Of a stretch of 64,000 nucleotides of DNA, positions 11,517-22,373 are shown one piece after another (position 1 is the stretch's first letter; each line of letters opens with the position of its first letter). Under the pieces are notes generated by a model that had not been told where the DNA came from, did not search any database, and saw only the letters and a program-made list of their open reading frames with translations. The stretch covers positions 744,001 through 808,000 of the forward strand of contig NZ_CP124621.1 of assembly GCF_030012565.1 (NCBI RefSeq), written 5' to 3'. Source of the stretch: Mesomycoplasma ovipneumoniae (GTDB taxonomy: Bacteria > Bacillota_I > Bacilli_A > Mycoplasmatales > Metamycoplasmataceae). A program made the translations under genes and the position numbers.

Positions 11517-13673
11517 ATGCTTTTTTCATTAAGAAGATTAAAAAAAATAGCTAATATTGATCATATTAGCGACGAAAAAGTGATTGATGCTTTGATTAGT
11601 CTTAGTTTTGAAGTTGATAAAATTTCAAAACTAAACGAAATTTCTGGCATAAAATTTGGAAATATTCTTGAAGTTAAAAAAAATGAAAATGCTGACAATT
11701 TAACGATTTGTCAAGTTCAGTTTGACGACAAAATAAGACAAATTCAAACTGCAGCAAAAAATGTCCAAAAAGACAAGCAAGTTTTAGCTTTTGTTCCTGG
11801 TTCGACAAATGGAATAATAACTTTTGAAGCTAAAAAATTGCGCGGCCACATTTCTGAAGGAATGCTAGTTTCGGCTAGTGAATTAGGTTTTAGTGCTAAA
11901 CTTTTAAGTCCAGAACTAGACCAAGGAGTGCTTGTTTTTGATCCAATTTTTGATCTAAAACAAAATCCGCTTGAAATTTTAGAATTATCTGACCTAATTT
12001 TAGATATCAAACTTTTATGAAACAGGCCAGATGCAAATTCTTATTTAGTAATAGCAATTGAACTTGCTGCTTTTTTTGCCACAAAATTGGATTTGGACTT
12101 TGACAAACTAAATTTTGATGGCAAAATTAAGTCAAATTTAGAAATTATTACTGAAAAAAATGAGTCAAAAGTTGCTGCTATTAAGATTGAAAAAGTTCCT
12201 AATCTTGGCTTAGTAGATATTTTTTTACTTTTAAAATCAGGTGTTAAAATTGCTGATTTAAACCAAAATTTTGCTAATTTTGTCTTAATTTACACAGGTC
12301 AGCCATCTTATTTTTTACAAACAAATCAAAATCAAAACCAAATTAAATTGACTTATCAAGATACAAAATTACTGGAAATTCAAGACTCATTTGCTACTTT
12401 TCAATTTTGAAACAATGATGAGTTAATACTAATTCCTGAAATATTCCAAAAACCAATAGAAAAAGATCAAAATTTATATTTAATAATGCCTAAATTTGAC
12501 TCAGCAAAAATTAGGCAAATTAATCATAATTTTAATTTAAGCAGTCCCTCAGCAAGACAATTGGCAAAAAATTACAGTCAAGGAACAACACTTTTAAGCT
12601 TTATTTTTCTAGAATTTTTCCTTGAAAAACACGGGATTAATTTTTCTGCACCAATCAATTTTGACAAAAATCACTTTGACCAAAGATCTAGCATTAATTT
12701 TGGACTTGAAGAAGTCCAAAATATTTTAGGAATTGAACTTGAACAAAAAGATTTTGAAAAAATTAACCTAATTCTTCAGAAAATCTATTATAATTTTAAT
12801 TCTCAGAGTTTTTTAGCACCGTTTTATCGTGTTGACATTGAATTTTTTGCCGATTATTCTGCTGATTTTCTTAGATTTTATGGGCTTGAAAAATTAGGAA
12901 ACAAAAAATTAGCTAAAGTAGAGAGATCAATTTCTGTTGTTGATCCAAAGCCAATCCAGCTAAAAACTTTAGGCTATTTTGAAGCTAATTCGTTCCTTTT
13001 AATTTCTCAGTCAGAAAATTTTAACCCATTAAATCTAAAAACTCAAACCTTATCGACTTATACATCCCAAGAACACACAACAATTAGATATTCGCTCGCC
13101 TGACAACTAGCAAAAATTATAAAATATAATGTTAAGCGAAAAATGACTGATATTAGCCTTTATGAAACAGGTAGTGTCTCTGAGAAACATCAAGTTTTTG
13201 CCATGGCTTCGACAGTTTATAATCTTGAAACTCTAAAAGATCATTTAAAAATTTTATATAGTGATAACTTTAGTTTTAAGCCGGCCAAATCTGAATTTCT
13301 AAATCCTTCAGCGTCTCAATTTATTTATTGAAATAATACTTTAGTTGGCTGAGTTGGACAAATAAGTGAAAAATATGACTACCAAAATATCAATTTTCTT
13401 GAAATAATTGTTTCGAAAATTGATCTTGAACAGAAAAATAAACTTGTTAAGTTCGAGCAATATGATAATTCGCAACTTAAATATCGAGATATTACGCTAT
13501 CTTTAGATAAAAACGATATTCCTGACACCTATTTAGACGTTATTAAAAAAATTCCAGAAATTTTTTCAATAAAATTAAAAGATTATGTTATAATTAATAA
13601 TCGCCAGAAAATTACTTACAGAGTAACTGGAACTGACAAGGTTTGTCAGGAAATAGATAAATTTTATAAATAA
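11517..13673 (+). CDS. pheT: phenylalanyl-tRNA synthetase beta subunit
   Basis: A 718-aa protein, read through several TGA Trp codons. Domain order: N-terminal tRNA-binding OB fold (residues ~38-150, including ENADNLTICQV), the B3/B4 and B5 regions in the middle, a catalytic-like core with FYRVDI, and a divergent ferredoxin-fold anticodon-binding domain in the last ~70 residues. It is shorter than the ~790-800 residues of many bacteria, as usual for mycoplasmas. Partner of the short PheS encoded immediately upstream. Confidence 0.92.
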
Positions 13674-13698
13674 TTTCTTCTATTTTTAAAGGAAAAAA

Positions 13699-13896
13699 AT
13701 GGCTATAGTTCCGAAACGAAAAACCTCCAAACAAAGAAAACATAAGCGAAATTCTCATTCAGCATTAAAATTGCCAAACCTTGTGAATTGCAGCAATTGT
13801 TCTAATAAACAATTACAACATCATGTTTGTCAATTTTGTGGATTTTATAAGAATCGTAAAGTTATAAATTTCCAAGCAATCAATGATAAACATTAA
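13699..13896 (+). CDS. rpmF: 50S ribosomal protein L32
   Basis: A 65-aa zinc-ribbon ribosomal protein. It starts MAIVPKRKTSKQRKHKRNSH, the L32 signature, and has two cysteine pairs (CSNC and CQFC) for zinc. AAAGG lies 9 bp upstream of the ATG. A terminator hairpin follows the stop immediately. Confidence 0.95.
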   Translation: MAIVPKRKTSKQRKHKRNSHSALKLPNLVNCSNCSNKQLQHHVCQFCGFYKNRKVINFQAINDKH

Positions 13897-13926
13897 CAAG
13901 AAAAAAAATTAAAAATTTTCTTGTTA
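13894..13926 (+). terminator. terminator after rpmF
   Basis: The inverted repeat AACAAGAAAA/TTTTCTTGTT begins at the rpmF stop codon. Its right arm overlaps the -35 of the tRNA promoter. Confidence 0.75.
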
Positions 13927-13948
13927 AAATAAAATTTTATAGTATAAT
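13921..13948 (+). promoter_or_regulatory. promoter of the tRNA cluster
   Basis: TTGTTA (13921-13926), a 16-bp spacer and TATAAT (13943-13948), 18 bp before the first tRNA. Confidence 0.75.
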
Positions 13949-13966
13949 TACTTTTGGTTTTATTTT

Positions 13967-14041
13967 GCCGATTTAGCTCAGCGGTAGAGCAGCTGGCTGT
14001 TAACCAGTTGGTCGCAGGTTCGATCCCCGCAATCGGCGCCA
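13967..14041 (+). tRNA. tRNA-Asn (GUU)
   Basis: Complete cloverleaf with GCCGATT/AATCGGC acceptor stem, anticodon loop CTGTTAA (anticodon GTT), T-loop TTCGATC and encoded CCA. First of five tandem tRNAs. Confidence 0.97.
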
Positions 14042-14043
14042 TT

Positions 14044-14119
14044 GGCCCGTTGGTGAAGCGGTTAACACACATGGTTTTCATCCATGGATTCACGGGTTCG
14101 AGTCCCGTACGGGTCACCA
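14044..14119 (+). tRNA. tRNA-Glu (UUC)
   Basis: Acceptor GGCCCGT/ACGGGTC with a G-T pair, anticodon loop TTTTCAT (anticodon TTC), T-loop TTCGAGT, encoded CCA. Two bases separate it from tRNA-Asn. Confidence 0.97.
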
Positions 14120-14125
14120 AAGATT

Positions 14126-14201
14126 GGAAGATTAGCTCAGCTGGGAGAGCAACGCCCTTACAAGGCGAAGGTCAGGGGTTCAAGTCCCTTATCTTCCACC
14201 A
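14126..14201 (+). tRNA. tRNA-Val (UAC)
   Basis: Acceptor GGAAGAT/ATCTTCC, anticodon loop CTTACAA (anticodon TAC), T-loop TTCAAGT, encoded CCA. Confidence 0.97.
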
Positions 14202-14204
14202 TTA

Positions 14205-14280
14205 GCCACTTTAGCTCAGCAGGCAGAGCAGTCGCCTTGTAAGCGAAAGGTCGTAGGTTCGATTCCTATAAGTGGCACCA
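14205..14280 (+). tRNA. tRNA-Thr (UGU)
   Basis: Acceptor GCCACTT/AAGTGGC, anticodon loop CTTGTAA (anticodon TGT), T-loop TTCGATT, encoded CCA. Confidence 0.97.
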
Positions 14281-14309
14281 TCTTTTTAGATAGAGTTTCT
14301 AAGTTATGC

Positions 14310-14393
14310 GCGCAAGTGGTGAAATGGCAGACACGCTAGATTTAGGCTCTAGTGCCTTCGGGCGTAAGGGTTCAAGTCCCTTCTTGCGCACCA
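14310..14393 (+). tRNA. tRNA-Leu (UAG)
   Basis: Class II tRNA with a long variable arm (TGCCTTCGGGCG). Acceptor GCGCAAG/CTTGCGC, anticodon loop TTTAGGC (anticodon TAG), encoded CCA. Confidence 0.97.
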
Positions 14394-14400
14394 GCTTAAG

Positions 14401-14423
14401 ATCAACTTTTAGTTGATTTTTTT
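14401..14423 (+). terminator. terminator of the tRNA cluster
   Basis: ATCAACT/AGTTGAT hairpin with a short T loop followed by seven T residues, 8 bp after tRNA-Leu. Confidence 0.8.
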
Positions 14424-14435
14424 ATTTTTATAATA

Positions 14436-15278
14436 ATGGTTACATTCCTTTATAAGCCAAAAAATGTTAGTTCTGCGACTTTTTTAAGAAAATGAGCAAA
14501 AATAAACTCAATCAAAAAAGCAGGCCACTCAGGAACTCTTGATCCTTTTGCATCTGGTTTGTTATTAGTCGCTACTGATGATGATACAAAATTATTGCCT
14601 TATTTAGATCAAAAAAACAAAACTTACATTGCCCAAGTCAGTTTCGGTTTTTATTCAACAACTTTTGATATAGATGGGGAAATTTTTGCCTGTAAATCTC
14701 CAACTCGAGTAACAAAAACAGCGCTCGAGTCCAAATTGCTAGAATTAGAACAGCTAGAATTACAGGTCCCGCCGATTTTTTCAAGTAAAAAAATTAGCGG
14801 AAAACGTGCTTATGAATATGCGCGAAATGGTAAAGATATAGAATTAGCGCCTATTAAAATAAAAATATCTAAAACCATTTTATTAGAATTTAATGAAAAA
14901 AAACAGATAGCGACAATACTCTGAGAAGTTTCAAAAGGTTGTTATATCCGTTCACTGGCTAATGATTTAGGTAAAATGCTAAAAACTGGTGGATATTTAT
15001 CCGAATTAGAGCGTGTTAAAATCGGTAATTTTGATTTTTCATTTGTTAATTTGCCTTTAAAAATACAGAATTTCCTTGATTTTCCGCAAATTTTAGTCAA
15101 TTTAGATCAACTTATTGAACTTTTAAATGGAAAGAAAATTAATTATTTTACCAAAGACAACGAATTTATTCAGCTTGTTTTTAATGAACATTTAGTTGGT
15201 TTTGGCAAAATAATTAATAATGAACTTATACCAAAAAAAATTTTTGGTAACAAAGTTAAAAACTTAATAAAAATTTAG
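14436..15278 (+). CDS. truB: tRNA pseudouridine-55 synthase
   Basis: A 280-aa enzyme that makes pseudouridine 55 in the T-loop of tRNAs. The catalytic motif KAGHSGTLDPFASGL near residues 29-43 holds the active-site Asp, and QVPPIFSSKKISGKRAYEYAR is the second conserved block. The start was placed at ATG 14436, upstream of an in-frame TGA Trp, because the first 40 residues (YKPKNVSSATFLRKW) are needed for the family fold. It lies right after the tRNA terminator with no obvious Shine-Dalgarno. Confidence 0.93.
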
Positions 15279-15285
15279 GCTTATA

Positions 15286-16098
15286 ATGAATAAATTTAAA
15301 ATTTTTGCAACAGATATTGATGATACAATTGTACCCCATGGTGGTCAAGAAATTCCCGAAAAAATAGACTTGCTTTTTTCAAAATTAAAAGAGAAAAATA
15401 TTATCACAACTTTTGTAACTGGCCGTGATTTTGTGACAATTGGGCAATTAATTAATACAAAAAATGTCGATTACTTCATTGGAGCCAATGGTGCTTTCAT
15501 TTTTGATTTCAAAAAAAAGCAAATGATTTATGAAAATCCTATTAAAATCAGTGATTTTTTAAAAATTGTTGAGTTTTTTGATCAACACAAAATTCGCTAC
15601 ATAATTATGGACTCTGAGTGAATTTATACCTCAAACTACTTTCCGGCGCATTCTTCAAAGTTTTTAAGTCCGTATTTTGATCGAATGAAACCGTTAAAAA
15701 TGTGTAATTTTAAGAATAATTTCCACATTTTTACAGTTGTTGATGATCAGGACACAACTTCTGAAATACAGTTAAAATTTGAAGAATTTGCCGAAAAAAA
15801 TAATCTAAATGTTAGTGTCAGCTCGAGGTGGTCTTGAGGCTTTTTCATTGGTGCAAAAAACGTTGACAAAATGCAGACCTTAGAAATTCTTGCAAAAATG
15901 CATAATGTTGAAATTCACGAAATTATTGCCTTTGGTGATTCGCGAAATGACACTAAAATGCTAAAAAATGTTGGCTTTGGTGTTGCAATGGAAAACTCGA
16001 CAGTTCCAGAGGTAAAAGAAGCTGCAAAAGATATTGCCCCACCTGTTGATTCTTTTGGTGTTTACCTTAAAGCATTAGAATTAAACATAATTGATTAA
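15286..16098 (+). CDS. Cof-type HAD-superfamily hydrolase
   Basis: A 270-aa phosphatase of the HAD IIB (Cof) class. Motif I is FATDIDDTIV with the nucleophile and acid/base Asp at residues 9 and 11. Motif II is FVTGRD, and motif IV is FGDSRNDTKML with the Mg-binding Asp residues. Substrate is unknown; relatives hydrolyse sugar phosphates or flavin and pyridoxal phosphates. It continues through two TGA Trp codons. It sits 7 bp after truB and one base before ribF, so probably co-transcribed. Confidence 0.9.
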
Positions 16099-16099
16099 A

Positions 16100-16945
16100 A
16101 TGACAAAAGTCTTTTATTATCCAAGCTCAAAATTTGATTTTGCTGATCCTGTTTTTGTTCTGGGTGGATTTGAATCATTTCATTTAGGTCATCTTGAACT
16201 TCTTAAAAATGCAACAATTTTAGGGCAAAATGTTATCTTAATGCTGATTAGAGATCCATCAAAACTACCAAAAAATACAGGCAAAAATTTCACTGATCTT
16301 GATGCCCGCATTCAAATGATGGCTAATTCTGGAGTTCAAAATATCTTAATTTTTGACTTTAATTCCCAAATGCAAGAACTTGATGGCCAAGAATTTATTG
16401 AAATTTTTTTAAATTATGGCACTAAATTTTTTGTTGTTGGCAAAAATTTTAGTTTTGGCAAAAACGCTAGTTGAAATTCGAAGAAATTACAAAATTTCTT
16501 CCCCAAAACTAAAATTATTGACCATTTAGCTGAAAACAATAAAAAAATTTCAACAAAAAATTTAAAACTTTTCCTTGAATTTGGTGACTTTGAAAATTTA
16601 AATAAGTTTTTGGCTTCAAATTTTTTAGTTAGCACCTCCATTAGCCCTGAAGGAAATTTTACTTGAGACTCAGGGTTAATCTGTCCTGCTCCAGGGATTT
16701 ATCTTGGCTATTTTGTTAATATAAAAGAAAATATAAAATTTCCGGTCATTATTCATATAGAATTTGATAGCCCGGCCGGAAAAGTCCATTTTTTTGAACA
16801 GCCAAATACGCATTCAGGTTTTCTTGAAATTATCAAGCAGATTCGCCTTATTTATTCACAAAAAAACAATGTCTTGAAAGATCAAGACATTGAAAATGCA
16901 AAACAATTATTCAAAGAAAAGCATACAAAAATTAGTCAAATTTAG
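16100..16945 (+). CDS. ribF: FAD synthetase / riboflavin kinase-like protein
   Basis: A 281-aa RibF homologue, which in bacteria converts riboflavin to FMN and FAD. The N-terminal adenylyltransferase domain is clear: VLGGFESFHLGHLELL (nucleotide-binding HxGH) and VGKNFSFGKNAS. The C-terminal half is divergent: the usual GFPTAN flavokinase motif is not visible, though CPAPGIYLGYF may match the end of that domain. So FMN formation by this protein is uncertain. ATG 16100 begins one base after the HAD stop. The last 14 bp overlap the convergent RpiR gene. Confidence 0.85.
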
Positions 16946-17747
16946 TTTTTCTATGTCAAACACGCATAAATTCAGTATATAAATCTGAACGGTTGACATT
17001 TAGTTCTCTTTGAAGTTTTGTAGTTAATAAGTCTGCCACAAAAAGTTGGGATATTTTTGCACCAATTGAAAAAAGACTATTATTTTGCTCTAAATTATCA
17101 ACATAAACAACTTCTGAATATTGAGTCGGCTCGAGCGAAATATTAGAAGTAATAAAAATAGTATAAATTTGTTGTTGCTTTAATAGTTTAGCAATCGCAA
17201 GTGCACTTTTTGAAGTCATAGAAGTTGAAAAAATAAATAAACAAGTATTCATAGGCGAATCAACTCAGGCAGCAATATCAGTGATTGAATTAGCCCTAAA
17301 AGCATTTAAGTGTAAATTTCTTAAATTATTTGTAAATTCAGTTGCAGCAACTACGGATGCACCAGCACCAAAAACAATAATTTTATCCATTTTTAACATC
17401 ATATTAGCAATTCGATTAATTTGATCAACATCTAAAATTGCCAAAGTTTTTTCAATACTGTGAGCATAAAGAAGATTTATGTTCTCAATTTCATCATTTT
17501 CATTATATAAATTGTTTTCTTTATCAATTTTTAGTCATTCAATTACGAATTTTTTTAGTTCTTTAAAGTTATTAAAACCAAGTTTTTTAGTTAATTGAGT
17601 AATTGTTCCGACGCTAATAAATAAAATTGCAGCAAGTTCGTTAATTGTTAGCTCCACAAATTTTTGTGGTTTTGTTTCTATGAAACGAATTATTAGTTTT
17701 TCAATATGTGTTAATTTAAAATTTTTCGAAATAGTAAGTACACTCAT
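16932..17747 (-). CDS. RpiR/MurR-family transcriptional regulator
   Basis: A 271-aa regulator. Residues ~1-77 form the HTH_6 DNA-binding domain (FVELTINELAAILFISVGTI, TKKLGF). Residues ~120-240 form a SIS sugar-phosphate-binding domain (IIVFGAGASVVAATEF and FIFSTSMTSKSA). The family controls sugar or amino-sugar catabolism in response to phosphosugars; no such operon is next to it, so its target is unknown. Read through TGA codons at 17535, ~17267 and 16956. It ends convergently, overlapping ribF by 14 bp. Confidence 0.87.
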
Positions 17748-17929
17748 AATAATTTAATTATACTAAAAAAATAAAAAAAATTTTATAAATTTTATAAATT
17801 TTTATACTATTAAAAAAATTTATAAAATCAAGGGCTAAAACTCCGAAAAAATTATTTTCAAACACAATTATAAAGTAAATTTAGCACATTTTTTTATATT
17901 TCATTAAAGTTTGTCTCATATTTTATGAT

Positions 17930-18793
17930 TCAACCTTAATTTTTATAAATTTAATATCAGCAAACCATTTTTCACCAAAATTTTCTGAGCTAAATTCACT
18001 TTTTATATGATCTTCAACCTAAATTCGCAAAACTTTTACTCTTTTGGTGTTCCTTTTCCCTTCCTTTTATAAGCTAATGATTTTATTCCTAAAAATTTGT
18101 AGTGTTTGTGAAATACGTACGTGGATACAAAATTTCCCTCATTTTTGTAAATATTATATAGGGCGTCGCGCCCTATTGCTTTTCGATTTAAAATGAAAGT
18201 TTTACGAATTCACTCAAGTAACTTTTCATCATAAATCATTTCCTTTGGTGGTTTTTTCACCCTTATTTTTTCATAAATCGAACTGCGATTAACATTTAAA
18301 ATACTAGAAATTCTAGTGCTATTTTCGATTTTATCTTTATCTTTTTCTTGTTCTTGTTTTCGTTTTTTGAGCTCCTCAACAACAATTGCGTGCTTAATCC
18401 CTGATCTTCTAAGAACATTTTCCACTATTTCTTGATAAATTACACGATCACTTTCAGAAAGATCGTTAATAGTATATTTCTTTTTTGGTTTGCGTGGAGA
18501 TTTGTTTTTCCCACCAGTATTTATTGAACTTTTCATACCATTATTATAATACTTTTTTTGCCAATTTGCTATCAAATTATTACCATATATATGCAAATTT
18601 CATTCTTTATGCACATTTTTACTTTTTGATTTATTTTGTAAATTTGTCTAAATTCTTCTTAAAAAGGTAAAATTCAATTTTTAATACTTAGTTTTGCAAT
18701 TTTAATGTATTTAAGTTTCTATTCAACTGGAATTTGTATTGTTTCATTTTGACACACCTTTTTTCGAATGCGTCTAAAATTCGTATACTAAAT
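17930..18793 (-). mobile_element. degenerate IS3-family element, truncated
   Basis: A decayed relative of the intact element at 20972-22373, in the same orientation. The right end near 18793 keeps the terminal sequence TTAGTATACGAATTTTAGAC. The transposase start (MKQYKF at ~18745) runs into stops within 20 codons. An open segment (18210-18596) matches the orfA/linker region, and frameshifts follow. Homology ends near 17930, before the second catalytic Asp and Glu. It cannot encode a functional transposase. 17748-17929 is AT-rich with no gene that I can see. Confidence 0.85.
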
Positions 18794-18800
18794 TACTTAC

Positions 18801-18858
18801 TTTTTTTTTTTTTTTTATTATACAATTTATTATTAGCATAAAACAAAATAATGCTAAT
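18801..18858 (+). promoter_or_regulatory. T16 tract and inverted repeat upstream of the orphan gene
   Basis: Sixteen T residues (18801-18816) are followed by ATTATACAAT. Then come ATTAGCAT (18832-18839) and ATGCTAAT (18851-18858), a perfect inverted repeat. It is only partly like CIRCE (TTAGCACTC). It lies ~85 bp upstream of the gene at 18940 and could be an operator or a transcript hairpin. Confidence 0.4.
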
Positions 18859-18939
18859 GTTGCTTTTTTACCTTTATAGATTTAAGCTATAAATTAGTAA
18901 AAATGAACAATTTCATAATTTGGAGGACTTAACTAAATA

Positions 18940-19374
18940 ATGAAAACATTTAAAATAAATGAGCGATTATATCTTAAACCTACAGACATGTATCAAGTTG
19001 CTTATGAACAATGGTATGCATTTGAAAAACAAGTTATCGTATTAAAACCTTACAACCTTACTTATCAACAATTACAAAGCACACCTATTAGAATAGTATT
19101 TTGCAGCACTTATTTTTATGGAGTTATTGCCGAATTTAGAATTACCCGCCAAACCCAAATTATCGAACTTTTTAAAATACTTCAACGCTTAAATTTGTCT
19201 GGAAATTTAATTACTAATATTTTAAAAGCAATACTAAAAAATTGAGAAGATCAATTTAAAAATAAAGACCTAGAATTTGTAACTTTCGCAAATACACCAA
19301 AGGAATTTTACAACTCAGTACTTAACGACAAACAAGAACCCTGACCAAAAGGTCGTATTGATCTCGAATTCTAA
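18940..19374 (+). CDS. hypothetical protein between two IS relics
   Basis: A 144-aa protein that I do not recognise. It continues through two TGA Trp codons (GDQF side at ~19243 and PWPKG near the end). TTTGGAGG lies 14-20 bp upstream of the ATG, a good Shine-Dalgarno though slightly far. No signal peptide or membrane segment; the composition is mixed alpha/beta with many aromatic residues. It is bounded on the left by the IS3 relic and on the right, 20 bp after its stop, by the IS256-like relic, so it may be cargo or a survivor of an insertion hot spot. Confidence 0.6.
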
Positions 19375-19393
19375 CGAGTTGGGAGTGTTCATA

Positions 19394-20732
19394 ATTTTGT
19401 GTTTTAAATTTTATGGATTTTTTTCTGATAGAAATCTAATTTAATTTTGCATTATTTAATCGATTAGGGAAAATAATTTCTAACTGTTTTTTAATATCTG
19501 CCAATTTCTTAGCTGCATTTGTCATTTTTTAGATGCGTTTTGGAGCGTTAAATAAGTTATTTTTGAAAGGTAATTCACACTTTGAATTCCGGATTTTATT
19601 TTTGTATTTTTGCTAATTAATTTATTCACTGATTCAATTGAATTTATCGTATAAATTACTTGCCTTAATTCATATGGATATTTAAAAAATGTCGTTAATT
19701 CAACGAAATTTCCATACCAAGATTTGATAATTAAAGGATGTTTTTAGCCTCATTTTTTTGCAAATTAATCAAGATTTTGCATTGCAGATTCTTAATAAAT
19801 CTTTTTTATTTCATAGGCAAACTGTTTTTTGACCTTGTTAGAAACTTTTAAAAGCGAGTTTCTAATTTGGTGAACAACATATTTTAACATCTGCTTCCGG
19901 GAAAACCGCTTCAATTGCTTGACTAATTCCGCTTAGATTATCGCAAGAAATTATTGTAACATCTTGCAGTCCGCGAGTTTTTAGTTCGCTAAAAACATCA
20001 AGTCAATTACTTGCTGGTTCGCTATTTTTAATCCAAAATCCCAGTACTTTTTTATTGTCCTGCCAATCAATTGCGAGAATAAGATAAAGTGATTTTTTAA
20101 CAAAAACACCGTTTTCTTTAACATCAAAAAACATGCCATCAATGTACAAAATTGGATAAGAATTGTCAATTTTTTGCAATTTTCACTTTTCAATTTCAGG
20201 CAATAATTTATCAGTAATTGAAGAAATTCAGGCGCTACTTATTTCATTTTTATAGATATTTTTTATTGTGTTAGTAATATTTTCATATGACATCCCTGAT
20301 GAAAAAAGCGAAAAGACTTGCTCTTCAATATCTCCTAAATTTCTTTCGTATTTACCGGTGAATTTGTTCTCAAAAGTGCCATTTCGATCTCTTGGTATTT
20401 TTAGACGAATATTATTACTATTATAATTCACAGTTTTGAGCGAAAACCCGTTTCGCTTATTTGGTCTATGCACACCTTTTTTGCTTCGGTTGCTTTTTTC
20501 ATAACCTAAATGATGGCTTAATTCAGCATTTAAAAGTGCCTCAATAAAAGTTTTAAAGATATGCGAAATTTCATTGTGAAAATCTTCTTTTTTTAATTTT
20601 TTATAATCAGTGTATTTGTTAGCAATTTTTTTAGCTTCTAACTCAAACGGGAATAAATTTTTTTGGTCTTTTTTCATATTTTGGCCCTTTAGATAAATTT
20701 TATCAAAAAAGATTTACATTAGAACACAAAAT
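19394..20732 (-). mobile_element. degenerate IS256-family (Mutator) insertion sequence
   Basis: About 1.34 kb bounded by the inverted repeat ATTTTGTGTTTTAA (19394-19407) and TTAGAACACAAAAT (20719-20732). The transposase starts at 20677 and shows family blocks: LGYEKSNRSKKGVHRPNKRN, PRDRNGTFE, LYIDGMFFDVKENG (first catalytic Asp), IISCDNLSG (second Asp), AVFPEADVKIC and NSIESVN. A frameshift after EADVKIC and several TAA codons in the C-terminal third inactivate it. Confidence 0.85.
19430..20677 (-). pseudogene. IS256-family transposase, inactivated
   Basis: The open part runs from ATG 20677 through a TGA Trp to about 19880. There about two bases are lost before VHQIRN, shifting the frame. 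In the restored frame TAA codons occur near 19800, 19775 and 19750, and a further frameshift lies near the end, where the family C-terminus (IKKQLEIIFPNR) is still readable. Two DDE aspartates remain, but no full-length product is possible. Confidence 0.85.
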
Positions 20733-20953
20733 ACTTAATATTGCCAAAATTGATGGGCGAAAAGTTTCTTTTTTGCTTGATAAGGTGAAAATTTTTCCTT
20801 TTTTTCGCACTCTCATTTTTAAAATTTTAGACAAAAATCGAATTTTTCAATTAAATGTTTGTCTAAATTATGCAAAACTAACAAAAGGGTTACATCCTGC
20901 TCAAGTAGTCAATTTATAAGATTATTAATATTTGATTTGTCAAGATTTGAAAA

Positions 20954-20971
20954 ACCTTCATCGATAATTAA
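20954..20971. repeat. left copy of 18-bp target duplication
   Basis: ACCTTCATCGATAATTAA, identical to 22374-22391 on the other side of the IS3-family element. It codes for LIIDEG of the ABC protein in minus-strand reading. Confidence 0.85.
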
Positions 20972-22373
20972 ATAAGTAGAAAAATCTCAGACAATTAGTT
21001 TTTTACCTATGATTTTGATTACACCACTTTTGTTAATTTCTTCTAGCATGTTCATTTTAAAAAATTTTCACAAATAATTTATCTCATATAATAGCTTGGA
21101 GTTTTATATGATAAGCAACTTTGAGGTCTTTCATAGTTATACCAATCAATAAATGAACTTATTTTTTGATAAGCAATAGCCACATTTTCAAAATTTTGAC
21201 CCTCAATATTAATCAATTCTCGTTGAAAAACCGCATAAAAATATTCAATAGGACGGTTTGCAAGGGCATTTCCCTTTGGTGACATTGATTGTTGGATACC
21301 ATTTTGCTTTAAAAAATTAGCAAATTTGTAGTTCGCATATTCCACACCATGATCCGAATGGAAAAATTTTGGTTTAATATTATACTTTTTGATTGTTTCT
21401 TTTACCAAGTTTATAGTTTCTTCTGAAAATCTAGTTTTAGAAATCGAAAAATTGAGTAAGTAATTGGATTTTATTTCAATAATTGAGTGTAGGTAAAATC
21501 ATTCGTTGTTAATTTTGATAAATTTAATATCAGCAAACCATTTTTCACCAAAATTTTCTGAGCTAAAATCACCTTTGATAAGATCTTCAGCCCAAATTCG
21601 CGTAAACTTTTTCTCTTTTGGTGCTGGTTTTCCTTGCTTTTTATAAGCTAGTGATTTTAATCCTAAAAATTCGTAGTGTTTTTGAAACACGTACGTGGAT
21701 ACATAATTTCCCTGATTTATGTAAATATTATATAGGATGTCACGCCCTTTTACCTTTCGATTTAATATGAAATTTTCACGAATTCACTCAAGTAATTTTT
21801 CATCATAAATCATTTTCTTTGGTGGTTTTTTCACCCTTATTTTCTCATAAATCGAAGTGCGATTAATATTAAGAACACTACAAATTCTAGTGCAATTTTC
21901 GATTTTGTTTTTATCTTTTTCTTGTTCTTGTTTTCGTTTTTTGAGCTCCTCAAGAACAATTGCGGGGTCAATCCCGTATCTTCTAAGAACATTCTCCATT
22001 ATTTCTTGATAAACTTCACGATCGTTTTCAGAAAGATCGTTAATTGTATATTTCTTTTTTGGTTTACGCGGTGATTTGATTTTCCCGCGAACACTTATCA
22101 AACTTTTCATATCATTATTATAAAACTTTTTTTGCCAATTTCTTATCAAATTATTAGCATATATATGCAGCATTCATTCTTTATCCGCTTTTTTACTTTT
22201 AGATTTGTCTTTGTAAATTTCTCTAAATTCTTCAGCAAAATGCAAAATTGCGTTTTTTAAGCCTTTAGATTCGGCAATTTTGATATATTTAAATTTGTCT
22301 TCAATTGTGAATTTGCATTGTTTCATTTTGATACACCTTTTTCCGAATAAGTCTGAAATTGATGTACTAATTT
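20972..22373 (-). mobile_element. apparently intact IS3-family (IS150/IS1221-like) insertion sequence
   Basis: About 1.4 kb with imperfect terminal repeats (left TAAGTAGAAAAATCTCAGAC; right, reversed, TTAGTACATCAATTTCAGAC). It holds one uninterrupted transposase gene and is flanked by 18-bp direct repeats. It is inserted in the ABC gene. IS1221 is the known IS3-family element of swine mycoplasmas; identity with it is an inference. Confidence 0.85.
21079..22326 (-). CDS. IS3-family transposase (single reading frame)
   Basis: A 415-aa transposase read through several TGA Trp codons. The N-terminal ~170 residues are the helix-turn-helix and basic linker (NDLSENDREVYQEIMENVLR, then ICSVLNINRTSIYEKI). 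The C-terminal rve domain has the DDE triad: WFADIKFI (Asp), FFHSDHGVEYAN (Asp) and PIEYFYAVFQRE (Glu). No frameshift between orfA- and orfB-like parts is needed, unlike many IS3 members. ATG 22326 lies about 45 bp from the right terminus. It appears complete and so may be active. Confidence 0.9.

Noticed and set aside
13893..14205. Open frames on both strands across the tRNA cluster
   Set aside because: They are read through tRNA genes; the minus-strand product is the familiar tRNA-antisense artefact.
18832..18858. Possible CIRCE heat-shock operator
   Set aside because: The arms ATTAGCAT/ATGCTAAT share only the TTAGCA core with CIRCE, and the spacer is 11, not 9. No chaperone gene follows.
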